Below, piece after piece: positions 8,110-18,467 of a DNA stretch of 64,000 nt (the first letter of the stretch is position 1; the number at the start of each line of letters is the position of its first letter). A program made the position numbers and the translations under genes. The notes below the pieces were generated by a model that worked only from the letters and a program-made list of their open reading frames with translations, did not search any database and was not told the DNA's origin. This stretch comes from Aureimonas altamirensis (GTDB lineage Bacteria > Pseudomonadota > Alphaproteobacteria > Rhizobiales > Rhizobiaceae). The stretch spans positions 52,689 through 116,688 of the forward strand of contig NZ_JAMQCO010000011.1 of NCBI RefSeq assembly GCF_023702225.1. The letters are read 5' to 3'.

Positions 8110-9135
8110 ATGAGACGCCTTCTCCTGACCGCATCGGCATTTGCTTTCCTGACCTCGTCGGCCTTCGCCGAGACACTCGTGGTCAGCAGTTGGGGCGGAA
8201 GCTTCCGCGACCTGATCGCCGAAGCGATCGCGACGAAATTCACCGAGGAAACCGGCGTCGAAGTCGAGTTCATCACCGGCGGCACCATCGACAGGCTGAA
8301 CCAGGCGAACCTCAGCAAGGACAACCCGGAGAGCGACGTGACCTTCACCACGTCCCATGTCGGCTGGCTGTACCGGAACCAGGGCCTCTTCGAGGATCTG
8401 GATATGTCGAAGATCCCGAACGCGGCCAATCTCGTCGAACAGGCGAAGATCAGCCCGTCGCATATCGGCGCCTGGGCCTATGTCTACACGATCGGATATC
8501 TTCCCGACCTCGTCCCGCAGGACGTGACCTTCGAAAGCTGGAACGATCTGTGGTCTCCCGAGCTGAAGGGGATGATCGCCGTTCCGGACTTCGACCCCTC
8601 TCACATAATCGCCGTCGCCGCAAAGCTGGAAGGTGTCGATATCGAGAACTGGCAGCAGGCCGAGGACAAGCTTCGGGCGCTGCAGCCGAACCTGAAGGCG
8701 TTCTATACCAACGATGCCAACTCCCAGCAGCTTCTGTCGACGGGCGAGACGCCGGTGCAGGTGCTCCTGTCGATGAACGCCTACCACATGCAGTCCGAAG
8801 GGCTGGACGTGAGGCTGGCCATCCCGAAGGAAGGCGCCGTGCTCGGCATCGATACGATGGGCATCACGAAGGGCAGCACCAAGCAGGACCTGGCCTACAA
8901 GTTCATCGACACGGCCCTCGACCCTGAGGTCCAGGCCCGGATCGCCGAAATCAAGAAGGGCAGCCCGGTCGTATCGAACGTCCAGCTGCCGGAAGAGCTG
9001 GCGTCCCTGCCCGGCATCTTCACGACGCCCGAACAGTGGGAAAGCCAGACGCTGATAATCCCGCACGAGTTGCGCGCCGAGAAGACCGGAGAATGGCGTC
9101 GGTGGTTCTCGGAAAACATGACCGCCGGCAACTGA
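8110..9135 (+). CDS. ABC transporter substrate-binding protein (PotD-like family)
   Basis: This 341-residue exported protein has a signal peptide at residues 1-20 (MRRLLLTASAFAFLTSSAFA) and a mature start ETLVVSSWGGSF, the opening of spermidine/putrescine-type binding proteins. Mid-sequence it has the hinge-type region WNDLWSPELKGMIAVPDF. ATG 8110 was preferred over upstream in-frame ATGs because GGGA stands seven bases before it and the signal peptide begins exactly there. It is first gene of a binding protein-permease-permease-ATPase operon and is followed by a strong hairpin. The ligand is unproven; this family also imports amines, 2-aminoethylphosphonate and iron. Confidence 0.88.
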   Translation: MRRLLLTASAFAFLTSSAFAETLVVSSWGGSFRDLIAEAIATKFTEETGVEVEFITGGTIDRLNQANLSKDNPESDVTFTTSHVGWLYRNQGLFEDLDMSKIPNAANLVEQAKISPSHIGAWAYVYTIGYLPDLVPQDVTFESWNDLWSPELKGMIAVPDFDPSHIIAVAAKLEGVDIENWQQAEDKLRALQPNLKAFYTNDANSQQLLSTGETPVQVLLSMNAYHMQSEGLDVRLAIPKEGAVLGIDTMGITKGSTKQDLAYKFIDTALDPEVQARIAEIKKGSPVVSNVQLPEELASLPGIFTTPEQWESQTLIIPHELRAEKTGEWRRWFSENMTAGN

Positions 9136-9144
9136 GCCCGTATC

Positions 9145-9168
9145 GCCCCGCCGCATCGGCGGCGGGGC
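9145..9168 (+). promoter_or_regulatory. Intercistronic hairpin after the ABC binding-protein gene
   Basis: GCCCCGCCGC and GCGGCGGGGC pair as a perfect ten-base stem with loop ATCG, starting nine bases after the binding-protein stop. It is not followed by a T run, so full termination is unlikely. Stable hairpins here are known in other transport operons to protect the upstream mRNA and keep the binding protein more abundant than the permeases; that role is inferred. Confidence 0.65.
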
Positions 9169-9196
9169 CTCTTCCCTTCCCGATCTGGTCCGCCGC

Positions 9197-10048
9197 ATGT
9201 CGAAGCGCCCATTCCTTCGCTGGTTCGCCTCTCCGTCGATCCTCATCGCGTTCGGCATCACGGCATCGTTCCTGGCCATCGTCCAGTACAGTTTCCGCGC
9301 CCATATCCCAGGATCTCTGGATCCCGGCGGCCTGACGCTCGACAATTTCACGACGCTCCTGAAGGCGGTCTACGGCCAGGCCTTCCTGAACACGGTTCTG
9401 CTGTGTCTCTGGACGGCGCTGTTTACCCTGCTGATCGGATATCCGCTGGCCTACGCGATGATCCGGGCCAAATCCGCCAGGTTACGCAGCGCGATCCTGC
9501 TGATCTCGCTGACGCCGCTCTTCCTGGGCGAGATCGTACGCACCTATTCGTGGATGATCGTGCTTGGCAACCGGGGCTTCCTCAACGCCTTCCTGCTGCA
9601 GATCGGCCTGATCGACCGACCGTTGAACCTGATGTTCACCATGACGGGCGTGGTGATCGCGCTTGTCCACTTCACCCTGCCGATCGTGGTCGTGATGCTG
9701 GCCGCCGCCCTGTCGCACATCGACCGCAACCTCGAGCGTGCGGCGCGCTCCCTCGGCGCGGGCCGCATACGCAGCTTCCTGACGGTGACGCTGCCCTTGT
9801 CGGTGCCCGGCATCGTCGCCGCGACATCGACGGCCTTCGCATGGACGTTCTCCGCCTTCGCCACCCCGCAGATGATCGGCGGCGGCCAGGTACAGACCAT
9901 CTCGACGCTGGTCTATCAGGTCGGCTTCGCGTCCTTCAACTTCCCGCTGGCTGCCTCGCTGTCGCTCGTCGGACTGCTCTTCACCCTCGCCGTCCTCGCC
10001 TTCTTCAATGCCGGACTCGGCCGGCTCGAACGGATCGGAGCGCACTGA
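9197..10048 (+). CDS. ABC transporter permease (PotB-like)
   Basis: This 283-residue inner-membrane protein has about six hydrophobic segments. The EAA-type coupling loop is visible as RNLERAARSLGAGRIRSFLT, which docks on the ATPase. The region before it (LTPLFLGEIVRTYSWMIVLG) matches the PotB/PotH branch of polyamine-type importers. It starts 61 bases after the binding-protein gene, beyond the hairpin, and ends two bases before the second permease start. It works as a heterodimer with that product. Confidence 0.92.
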   Translation: MSKRPFLRWFASPSILIAFGITASFLAIVQYSFRAHIPGSLDPGGLTLDNFTTLLKAVYGQAFLNTVLLCLWTALFTLLIGYPLAYAMIRAKSARLRSAILLISLTPLFLGEIVRTYSWMIVLGNRGFLNAFLLQIGLIDRPLNLMFTMTGVVIALVHFTLPIVVVMLAAALSHIDRNLERAARSLGAGRIRSFLTVTLPLSVPGIVAATSTAFAWTFSAFATPQMIGGGQVQTISTLVYQVGFASFNFPLAASLSLVGLLFTLAVLAFFNAGLGRLERIGAH

Positions 10049-10050
10049 CC

Positions 10051-10860
10051 ATGAAGAAAAGCGTGTCCGACCGCATTCTGGACTGGGGTGGGGCGATCCT
10101 CGTCACGTCGATCCTGTGCTTCGTGCTGATGCCGTTCCTGGTGGTTGCGATCGCCTCGTTCAACGATGGCGCGATCCTGTCCTTTCCGCCCCGGAGCTGG
10201 TCTTTCCGCTGGTATGCGAACGCCTTCCAGTACCGGGATTTCGGGGCGGGCCTCGTCAATTCCCTGAAGGTGGCGGCGGTCGGCGCAACCATCGCGATGG
10301 TTGCAGGCGCCGGCTTCGCCTATGTGCTGGACCGATACGAGTTCAGGGGCAGGAGCATCCTGAACGCGATCCTGATGTCGCCGCTGATCATCCCCAACTT
10401 CACCATCGGCCTCGGCCTGCTGATCCTGTCGGCCGCTGCCTCCCTGCCCCGTTCGATCTGGCTCGTCGTGGCGGTGCACGTCATCATCGTCTTCCCCTTC
10501 GTCGTACGCTCGGTCTACGTGTCGCTGCGCAATTTCGAGCGGCGCTACGAACAGGCGGCCGAAAGCCTCGGCGGCGGACCGCTGCACGTCCTCCTGACGA
10601 TCACCCTGCCGCTTCTGGTGCCGGGCCTCGTTTCGGGCGGCCTGTTCGCCGCGATCCTGTCGTTCAACGAGTTCACCGCCTCGCTCTTCGTCGTCAACCA
10701 GAGCACGCAGACCCTGCCGGTCGCCATGTACAACTACGTTCGGGAGTATGCGGACCCGACGCTGGCCGCGCTGTCCGTGGTCTACGTGGTCGTCGTCGCC
10801 GCCATCCTCCTGATCGTCCACAAGATCTTCCGCCTCGAAAAGGTTCTCAATGTCGAGTGA
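10051..10860 (+). CDS. ABC transporter permease (PotC-like)
   Basis: This 269-residue polytopic membrane protein is the second permease of the importer. The coupling loop reads RRYEQAAESLGGGPLHVLLT, and FNDGAILSFPPRSWSFRWY near residue 40 is typical of the PotC/PotI branch. The ATG at 10051 follows the previous stop at once. The 3' end overlaps the ATPase gene by 11 bases, so translation is probably coupled. Confidence 0.92.
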   Translation: MKKSVSDRILDWGGAILVTSILCFVLMPFLVVAIASFNDGAILSFPPRSWSFRWYANAFQYRDFGAGLVNSLKVAAVGATIAMVAGAGFAYVLDRYEFRGRSILNAILMSPLIIPNFTIGLGLLILSAAASLPRSIWLVVAVHVIIVFPFVVRSVYVSLRNFERRYEQAAESLGGGPLHVLLTITLPLLVPGLVSGGLFAAILSFNEFTASLFVVNQSTQTLPVAMYNYVREYADPTLAALSVVYVVVVAAILLIVHKIFRLEKVLNVE

Positions 10861-11971
10861 GATGCCCATTCCCGCAGCGTCTTCGGACATGCCGGACGCC
10901 GCCGTCCAATTGGATGGCGTGGCCAAGTCCTTCTCCGGCATCATGGCGCTCGACCCGATCTGGCTGAAGATGCGGCGCGGCGAGTTCATGACGCTGCTGG
11001 GGCCGTCCGGCTGCGGAAAGACCACGCTGCTGAACCTGATCGCCGGCTTCCTCGAAGCCGACGCAGGCGAACTCTTCATCGAGCGCGAGCTCGTCACCCA
11101 GGTTCCGCCGCACAAGCGCGAAATCGGCATCGTCTTCCAGAACTACGCGCTGTTTCCGCATATGAGCGTCGCGCAGAACGTCGCCTATGGCTTGCGGACC
11201 CGCCGTGTCGCCAAGGCGGAGATCGCCGAGCGCGTCCGAGAGGCGCTTGCGCTGGTGAAGCTCCAGGATTTCGCCGACAGGCGCCCCCGACAATTGTCCG
11301 GCGGCCAGCAGCAGCGTGTCGCGCTGGCCCGGGCACTGGTGATCCGCCCGCGCGTCCTGCTGCTGGACGAACCGTTCTCGGCCCTCGATCGCAACCTTCG
11401 GGGCGCGATGCAGGTGGAACTGCGCGAGATCCAGACGCGGCTCGGGCTGACCACGGTCTTCGTGACGCACGACCAGAACGAGGCGCTCAGCATGTCGGAC
11501 CGCATCGCCGTCATGTCGCGCGGGCATATCCGCCAGATCGGCAGCCCGGCCGACATCTACGACAGGCCGCAGAGCCTCTTCGTCTCCACCTTCGTGGGCG
11601 ACGCCAACCTGTTTTCGGCGACGTTGCGCAAGAGATTCGACTCCACCGCCGAAGTCGAGATCGGCGATACGCCCCTGAAGCTGACGCTCTACCAGGATGA
11701 AGTGCCCGCCGTGGGTCCGGTGACGGTGTTCGTCCGTCCGGAGCAGTGCCGCCTGACCGAGCCGGGCGACCCCTTGTCCATCCCGGCGCGCGTCGCCTTG
11801 TCCGTCTATCAGGGCAGCTACGCCGAACTTTACCTCGACTGTCCGGCCGCGACGTCCGGACGCGTGATGCTGCGCGTTCCGGCGGCCGGGGCATTCGCGC
11901 CGGGTGTCGCGGTCGGGATCGCCCTGCCGGAACAGGGCGCCGCGATCTACGCCCGGGAGGATGCCCTTTGA
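10850..11971 (+). CDS. ABC transporter ATP-binding protein (PotA-like)
   Basis: This 373-residue protein has the nucleotide-binding domain in residues about 15-250: Walker A GPSGCGKTT, Q-loop VFQNYALFP, signature LSGGQQQR, Walker B VLLLDEPFSALD and switch His in FVTHDQNEA. A C-terminal TOBE-type regulatory domain follows (about 290-373), as in PotA/MalK-type ATPases. It powers the two permeases encoded upstream. An in-frame ATG at 10862 is an alternative start. Its stop overlaps a possible TTG start of the next gene at 11968. Confidence 0.94.
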   Translation: MSSEMPIPAASSDMPDAAVQLDGVAKSFSGIMALDPIWLKMRRGEFMTLLGPSGCGKTTLLNLIAGFLEADAGELFIERELVTQVPPHKREIGIVFQNYALFPHMSVAQNVAYGLRTRRVAKAEIAERVREALALVKLQDFADRRPRQLSGGQQQRVALARALVIRPRVLLLDEPFSALDRNLRGAMQVELREIQTRLGLTTVFVTHDQNEALSMSDRIAVMSRGHIRQIGSPADIYDRPQSLFVSTFVGDANLFSATLRKRFDSTAEVEIGDTPLKLTLYQDEVPAVGPVTVFVRPEQCRLTEPGDPLSIPARVALSVYQGSYAELYLDCPAATSGRVMLRVPAAGAFAPGVAVGIALPEQGAAIYAREDAL

Positions 11972-12966
11972 CCCGCACGATGAAAGCCGTGATCGCCGCA
12001 CGGCCCGGCGGACCGGACGTGCTGACGCTGGTGGACCGCCCCGTTCCTGCGCCCGGTGACGGCGAGGTGCTGATCGAAGTTGCCGCCGCCGGGGTGAACC
12101 GCCCCGACATCATGCAGCGCTCCGGTGCTCTGCCCGCGCCGCCCGGCGTCTCCGACGTGCTGGGGCTGGAGGTTGCGGGGGAAGTCGTCGCCATCGGCGC
12201 CGATGTCGATCCTGCCGCCCTCGGCACGACGGTGATGGCGCTGCTGAAGGCCGGCGGATACGCCGAACTTGCCGTGGCTCGGGCCGCCCATTGCCTGCCC
12301 GTACCGGACGGCTTGAGCCTCGAGGAGGCCGCCGTGCTGCCCGAAGGGCTTTTCACGATCCGGCACAATCTGTTCGAGCGTGGAGCGCTGCGGCCCGGCG
12401 AAACCGTACTGATCGAAGGCGGCGCCAGCGGCATCGGCACCCTTGCCTCGCAACTGGCGCAGGCGATGGGCGCCAAGGTGATCGTCACGGCCGGCGGATC
12501 GGAAAAATGCGCGCGCCTCGCCGCCATGGGGGCCGATGCGATCGACTACCGCAAGGCGGATCTGGCCGCGGAAGTGCTGCACCTGACCGACGGGCGCGGC
12601 GTGGACGTGGTGCTCGACATCCTGGGCGGCGATGCAGTCAACAGCCATCTTGCCTGCATGGCGCCCGGCGGACGCCATGTCGGCCTGTCCTTCATGACCG
12701 GCATGATCGCGCCGGTCGACCTCGGCCTGCTGATGCGCAAGGGGCTCTGGCTCACCTCGTCGACGCTCCGGCCCAAAAGCGACGGAGAAAAGGCCGCGAT
12801 CGCCGCCGACGTCCGTGAAACGCTGCTGCCACTGCTGGGGCCCGGCAAGGTCCGGCCCGTCCTGTCGAGCACCTTCCCGCTTGCCGACGCGGCGCGGGCC
12901 CATGCGCTGCTGGAGGGCGGCGACAATTTCGGAAAGATCGTACTGACCACGAGGGAAAGAAGCTGA
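11968..12966 (+). CDS. NADPH:quinone oxidoreductase-like medium-chain dehydrogenase
   Basis: This protein of about 332 residues belongs to the zinc-free medium-chain dehydrogenase/reductase family (QOR, TP53I3/PIG3-like). The N-terminal GroES-like domain opens MKAVIAARPGGPDVLTLVDR; the cofactor domain has LIEGGASGIGTLASQLAQ (about 147-165). The start is uncertain. GGGAGG at 11955-11960 favours a TTG at 11968 overlapping the previous stop, whereas the conventional ATG at 11980 lacks a close ribosome site. The family reduces quinones or enoyl-type substrates with NADPH. Placement after the ABC genes suggests a catabolic role. Confidence 0.85.
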   Translation: MTRTMKAVIAARPGGPDVLTLVDRPVPAPGDGEVLIEVAAAGVNRPDIMQRSGALPAPPGVSDVLGLEVAGEVVAIGADVDPAALGTTVMALLKAGGYAELAVARAAHCLPVPDGLSLEEAAVLPEGLFTIRHNLFERGALRPGETVLIEGGASGIGTLASQLAQAMGAKVIVTAGGSEKCARLAAMGADAIDYRKADLAAEVLHLTDGRGVDVVLDILGGDAVNSHLACMAPGGRHVGLSFMTGMIAPVDLGLLMRKGLWLTSSTLRPKSDGEKAAIAADVRETLLPLLGPGKVRPVLSSTFPLADAARAHALLEGGDNFGKIVLTTRERS

Positions 12967-12969
12967 ACC

Positions 12970-13386
12970 ATGGCTCATTTGCGACATCGCAAGTTCAACA
13001 CGCGCGACACCTATCCCGAGCAGAAGCTCGATAACGACCTGTCGCAGGCCGTCGTGGCCCGGGGAGGAACCACCATCTTCCTGCGCGGCCAGTGCCCGCA
13101 GGATCTCGACACCGCCGAAAACATCGCCAGCAGCGACCCGGTGGAGCAGACCCACAAGGTGATGCAGAACATCCGCCAGCTGGTGCAGGAGTGCGGCGGC
13201 GAGATGGAGCATGTGACCAAGCTCGTCGTCTATCTGACCGACGTGCGCCACCGCGAGGCCGTCTATCGGACCATGGGCGAATACATCAGGGGCGTCTTTC
13301 CGGTCTGCACGGGTTTGACCGTGGTGGCCCTGGCCCGTCCAGAATGGCTGGTCGAGATCGACGCGACCGCCGTCATCCCCGATTGA
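12970..13386 (+). CDS. RidA/YjgF/UK114-family protein
   Basis: This 138-residue protein of the RidA family hydrolyses reactive enamine/imine intermediates or acts as a related deaminase. The family core is VTKLVVYLTDVRHREAVY, and the active-site arginine is in LARPEWLVEIDAT near the C terminus. The N-terminal extension (about 20 residues before SQAVVARGG) is longer than in classical RidA. It starts three bases after the oxidoreductase gene. Its presence suggests that the block releases imine or amino intermediates, an inference shared with the DUF1028 and M20 genes downstream. Confidence 0.88.
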   Translation: MAHLRHRKFNTRDTYPEQKLDNDLSQAVVARGGTTIFLRGQCPQDLDTAENIASSDPVEQTHKVMQNIRQLVQECGGEMEHVTKLVVYLTDVRHREAVYRTMGEYIRGVFPVCTGLTVVALARPEWLVEIDATAVIPD

Positions 13387-13430
13387 GCGCACCCCAGAAG
13401 ACGGAAAGGGCGGATGCCCAGGGAGTTTCC

Positions 13431-14105
13431 ATGACTTTTTCGATCGTCGGCCACTGCCCGGAAACGGGAATGTTCGGTGTCGCCATATCCTCCTCGTCGC
13501 CGGCCGTCGCCGCGCGCTGCTCCTTTGCACGGGCCGGCGTGGGCGCCGTCGCCACGCAGAACGTGACCGACCCGCGGCTCGGCCCGCATGCGCTGGACCT
13601 CATGGAGCGGGGGGCCAGCCCGCGCGAAGCCCTGGCGATCCTGGAACGCAGCGGCGCGCATATGGCGTTCCGGCAGGTCCTGGCGGTCGGACGCTCGGGC
13701 GAAAGCGCCATCTATTCGGGCACCGAGGTGCTCGGCATGTGGTCCGAAGCCCAGGGCCGCGATACCGCCGCGGCCGGCAATCTACTTGCCGATGCCGGCG
13801 TGCCCGAAGTCATGGTCCAGCATTTCAGCAACTCCGAGGGCCATCTCGGGCAGCGCCTGTTGGGCGCGTTGCGCGCCGGCCTGGATGCCGGCGGCGAGGC
13901 AGGACCCGTTCACTCGGCCGGGCTGCTGCTCGTCGACGCGCAAAGCTGGCCGCTGGCCGAGCTTCGGATCGACTGGAGCGACGCGTGCCCGATCGCGGCG
14001 CTGGAACAGGCCTGGTCGGTCTACCAGCCCCAGATGGCCGCCTATGTCACCCGCGCGCTGGACCCGCGCCAGGCGCCGTCTTATGGCGTTCCGGGAGATG
14101 AGTGA
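13431..14105 (+). CDS. DUF1028 family protein (Ntn-hydrolase-like fold)
   Basis: This 224-residue protein opens MTFSIVGHCPETGMFGVAIS and continues SSSPAVAARCSFARAGVGAV, the signature of DUF1028. The family is known structurally to have an Ntn-hydrolase-like fold and occurs beside RidA proteins, amidases and peptidases; no general reaction is established. ATG 13431 follows CAGGGAG. It lies 44 bases after the RidA gene and 42 before the second LysR gene. The context supports hydrolysis of an amide-like intermediate, but that is inference. Confidence 0.85.
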   Translation: MTFSIVGHCPETGMFGVAISSSSPAVAARCSFARAGVGAVATQNVTDPRLGPHALDLMERGASPREALAILERSGAHMAFRQVLAVGRSGESAIYSGTEVLGMWSEAQGRDTAAAGNLLADAGVPEVMVQHFSNSEGHLGQRLLGALRAGLDAGGEAGPVHSAGLLLVDAQSWPLAELRIDWSDACPIAALEQAWSVYQPQMAAYVTRALDPRQAPSYGVPGDE

Positions 14106-14147
14106 CTAACCTCGCCGCGTCCGGACGAGGTTCTTCGAGGGATTGCC

Positions 14148-15074
14148 ATGCCGCTTCGCTTCACCCTGCGACAACTGGAATATTTCATTGCCGTGGGTGA
14201 AGCCGGCAGCATCGCGCTGGCCGCCGAGAAGGTGAACGTCACCGCGCCGTCCATGTCGTCCGCCATCGCGCAGCTCGAAGCGGGGTTCGGCGTCCAGCTC
14301 TTCACGCGTCGCCACGCTCAGGGCTCGGCCCTGACGCCGACGGGAGAACGCTTCATGGAGCAGGCGCGGGTGGTCCTGGAAAACGCGGCCAAGTTGAACG
14401 ATCTGGCCAACATCTATACCGGAAGCGTCCTCGGCTCGCTGCGGATCGGCTGCCTGCGAACCTTCGTGCAGCTCATGGTACCGCAATTGCGCCGCACCTT
14501 CGAAAGCCGTTATCCCAGCGTGGAGTTCAGCCAGGTCGAACTGGACCAGGCGCAGATCTTCGATGCACTCGGGTCGGCCCGGATCGACGTGGCGCTGACC
14601 TACGACATCGCGCTGCCCAGCGACATCGACTTCCAGCCGCTGCGCACCCTGCCTCCTTACGTCATGGTGGATGTGGATCATCCGCTGGCCGGCCGCACCA
14701 GCCTGACGGCCGACGAATTGCTGGGGCACGGCATGGTGCTTCTGGATATGCCGCACAGCTCCGACTACTTCCTGTCGCTGTTCCGGGGCTTCGGACAGCG
14801 TCCGCGCATCGCCGAACGCACCTGCGAGATTTCGATCCAGCGCAGCCTGGTCGCCAACGGGTTCGGTTTCGGCATATCGAACATGCGCACGGTCTCCGAC
14901 ATCTCGATGGACGGCAAGCAGTTGAAGTTCATACCGCTGCATACGCCGGTGCCGCCGCTGCAACTGGGCATCGCCATTTCGCGCGCCGCCCACGTGTCGC
15001 GCACCATCCAGGCCTTCATCGACCACTGCCACGAAGCCGCGGATTCGGGCAGCCTGCCCGGCCTGCTGGCCTGA
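14148..15074 (+). CDS. LysR-family transcriptional regulator (paralogue of the 425-1342 gene)
   Basis: This 308-residue protein has the LysR winged helix in residues 3-63 (LRQLEYFIAVGEAGSIALAA, then APSMSSAIAQLE) and an effector domain with ALTYDIALPSDI and LLDMPHSSDYF. These effector-domain stretches parallel those of the first LysR. It is co-oriented with the genes on both sides and only 13 bases before the M20 gene, so it may be the last regulator of the block, autoregulated within it. The inducer is unknown. Confidence 0.9.
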   Translation: MPLRFTLRQLEYFIAVGEAGSIALAAEKVNVTAPSMSSAIAQLEAGFGVQLFTRRHAQGSALTPTGERFMEQARVVLENAAKLNDLANIYTGSVLGSLRIGCLRTFVQLMVPQLRRTFESRYPSVEFSQVELDQAQIFDALGSARIDVALTYDIALPSDIDFQPLRTLPPYVMVDVDHPLAGRTSLTADELLGHGMVLLDMPHSSDYFLSLFRGFGQRPRIAERTCEISIQRSLVANGFGFGISNMRTVSDISMDGKQLKFIPLHTPVPPLQLGIAISRAAHVSRTIQAFIDHCHEAADSGSLPGLLA

Positions 15075-15087
15075 CGGACATGCCCTC

Positions 15088-16281
15088 ATGATACCCGAGA
15101 CAACCGATATCCTTGCCCGGCTGGTGGCCTTCCCGACCCTGTCGCGGCAATCGAACCTGGCGCTTCTCGACTACGTCGAGGGATTGCTGGCCCCGGCCGG
15201 CATCCGTCTCGAGCGCTATGCCAGCGACGACGGCACCCGCGCCAACCTGTGGGCCAGCGTCGGGCCAGACATCGCCGGCGGCGTGGTGCTGTCCGGGCAT
15301 TGCGACGTGGTGCCGGTGGAGGGGCAGGACTGGTCCGGCGATCCGTTCCTCCTTCGGCTCGAAGGAGGGCGTCTCTACGGGCGCGGAACCGCCGACATGA
15401 AGGGCTTTCTCGCGGTGGCGATCCGGGCGATGCTGCACGCCGCCGGCGAGACGTTGAGCCTGCCCCTGCATCTCGCCATTTCCTATGATGAGGAGATCGG
15501 CTGTCTCGGCGTGCGCGGCATGCTGGACATGCGCCGGATGCACCCGGCCCGGCCGGCCCTTTGCCTGATCGGCGAGCCGACGGGAATGCGCATCGCTACC
15601 GGGCACAAGGGCAAGCGCGCCCTGCGCGCCTGTTGCCTTGGCCAGGAAGGCCATTCGGCGCTGGCGCCCGAGGCGTTGAACGCGCTGCATCTCGGCGCCG
15701 AGTTCGTGACCCGCCTGCAGGCCCGGCAGGCGGCGCTGGAGGCAGCCGGCGCGCGCGACGATGCCTATGACATTCCCTATTCGACGCTGCATGTCGGCAC
15801 GATGCATGGCGGCACGGCGCTCAATATCGTGCCTCGGCGCTGCGACCTCGAGTTCGAGCTGCGCAATGTCGCCGCCGACGATCCCGACGCGATCATCGCC
15901 GGCGTCGTGGCCGATGCCGAGGCGATCGCCGCCAGGCATCGCGGGCGGTTTCCGCATGCCCGGATCGATGTCGAGGAGGTCTCGGGCTATCCGGGGCTGG
16001 ATACGCCCGCCGATACGCCGGCGGTCGGGTTGCTGCAATCGATGCTCGACAGCGGCGATCCCCCGATCAAGGTGGCCTTCGGCACCGAGGGCGGGCTGTT
16101 CCACGAAGCGCTGGGTATACCGACGCTGATCTGCGGCCCGGGCCACATGGCCCAGGGCCACAGGCCGGACGAGTTCGTCGACGAAGACCAGCTCGCCGAA
16201 TGCGAACGACTTCTGGGCGCCATCACGGCGATGCTTGCTGACCGAGGCGCGCACCCTTCAGCAAGGTTGCGGCATGGTTGA
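15088..16281 (+). CDS. M20-family deacetylase (acetylornithine deacetylase-like)
   Basis: This 397-residue zinc-dependent amidohydrolase resembles ArgE and succinyl-diaminopimelate desuccinylase. Metal and catalytic motifs are visible: LSGHCDVVPV (His and Asp), GRGTADMKGFLA (bridging Asp), SYDEEIGCLG (catalytic and metal Glu pair) and GPGHMAQGHRPDEFV (late His). It removes N-acyl groups from amino acids or similar amides in the cytoplasm. Given its neighbours, a catabolic N-acyl substrate is as likely as arginine biosynthesis. The 3' end overlaps the convergent pcaB gene by 59 bases. Confidence 0.85.
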   Translation: MIPETTDILARLVAFPTLSRQSNLALLDYVEGLLAPAGIRLERYASDDGTRANLWASVGPDIAGGVVLSGHCDVVPVEGQDWSGDPFLLRLEGGRLYGRGTADMKGFLAVAIRAMLHAAGETLSLPLHLAISYDEEIGCLGVRGMLDMRRMHPARPALCLIGEPTGMRIATGHKGKRALRACCLGQEGHSALAPEALNALHLGAEFVTRLQARQAALEAAGARDDAYDIPYSTLHVGTMHGGTALNIVPRRCDLEFELRNVAADDPDAIIAGVVADAEAIAARHRGRFPHARIDVEEVSGYPGLDTPADTPAVGLLQSMLDSGDPPIKVAFGTEGGLFHEALGIPTLICGPGHMAQGHRPDEFVDEDQLAECERLLGAITAMLADRGAHPSARLRHG

Positions 16282-17260
16282 GCGCGGCGCCTGCCGCTTC
16301 GGCCATCTGCGGCAGGATCATCCATTCCAGTGTCCAGGCAGCGCCGGAGCGCTCGTTCTCGTGGATCATGGATTGGTGGAGCGTGCCCATCAGACCGGCG
16401 TTCAGCCGGCCGATCGCAACCAGCAACTCGGCGCCGACGGGGTTGTTCTTGTGCGCCATCGCGGATGACGCGCCCCCGCCCGACAGGGTGACCGCTCCGC
16501 GCTCGGCCATCGATGCGATGTCCTGGCCGACCTTGCCGAGCGTGCCGGTGAGAAGCGCAACCCCCTGCGCCGCATCGAGGATGCGGGTACGGTCCGTATG
16601 CCAGGGCGCGGCGTCCGCAAGGCCGAGCTGCCGGGCAAGGTGGCGCCGGACCTCCGGGGCCTTGCCCCCGAACCCCCTTCCGTCGCCGACCGGCCCGCCG
16701 AGCTGGATGGCAAGGTCCGCTTTGAGGTCTGCAAGCCGTTCGCGGTGATGGATAAGCGGCCTGCTCCAGCCTTCCAGCTTGTCCGCAACGGTGATCGGCA
16801 GCGCCGCCTGCATGCGGGTATGGGCCATCAACGATTTTTGCCCGTCAGTGCGCTTTGCCGCGTCGACGGCGTCGATCAGGCGGTCCAGCCGCTTGCCCAG
16901 CACGTCGAGAATACCGCTCAGCCGCAGCATCAGCCCGGTGTCGATCGCGTCCTGGCTGGTCGCACCCAGGTGAAGCGCAACGCCATGCGGGTCGCGGATG
17001 GACGCGCGCACCTGCCGAACGAGTTCGGGCACGATGACGCCGTCTCGCCGGAGCCCCGCCGACAGCCTGTCGCTGTCCGCAACGAATGCCGCGACGGCGC
17101 TTTCGATGGCGGCGGCGGCGGCGGGCTCGATCAGCCCCGCCTCCGCCGTCGCCTGCGCAAGCGCCGATTCGAACCGCAGGATCGCCTGGATCTCGGCTTC
17201 GGGTGCAAGGAAGCCGGCGATCTCCGCATCGCCCGTCAGGACATCCAGCAGGGAGCGCAT
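16223..17260 (-). CDS. pcaB: 3-carboxy-cis,cis-muconate cycloisomerase
   Basis: This 345-residue fumarase/aspartase-superfamily enzyme lactonises 3-carboxy-cis,cis-muconate to gamma-carboxymuconolactone. Helical-bundle motifs visible are [33 protein letters not shown] and the superfamily loop [18 protein letters not shown], in the place of the GSSxMPxKxNP signature. At 345 residues it is shorter than the roughly 450-residue enzymes of pseudomonads. It is the last gene of the pca operon, three bases after pcaF, and its 3' end lies inside the convergent M20 gene. Confidence 0.92.
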   Translation of the reverse strand: MRSLLDVLTGDAEIAGFLAPEAEIQAILRFESALAQATAEAGLIEPAAAAAIESAVAAFVADSDRLSAGLRRDGVIVPELVRQVRASIRDPHGVALHLGATSQDAIDTGLMLRLSGILDVLGKRLDRLIDAVDAAKRTDGQKSLMAHTRMQAALPITVADKLEGWSRPLIHHRERLADLKADLAIQLGGPVGDGRGFGGKAPEVRRHLARQLGLADAAPWHTDRTRILDAAQGVALLTGTLGKVGQDIASMAERGAVTLSGGGASSAMAHKNNPVGAELLVAIGRLNAGLMGTLHQSMIHENERSGAAWTLEWMILPQMAEAAGAALNHAATLLKGARLGQQASP

Positions 17261-17263
17261 GCG

Positions 17264-18466
<1,203 letters not shown>

Positions 18467-18467
18467 G

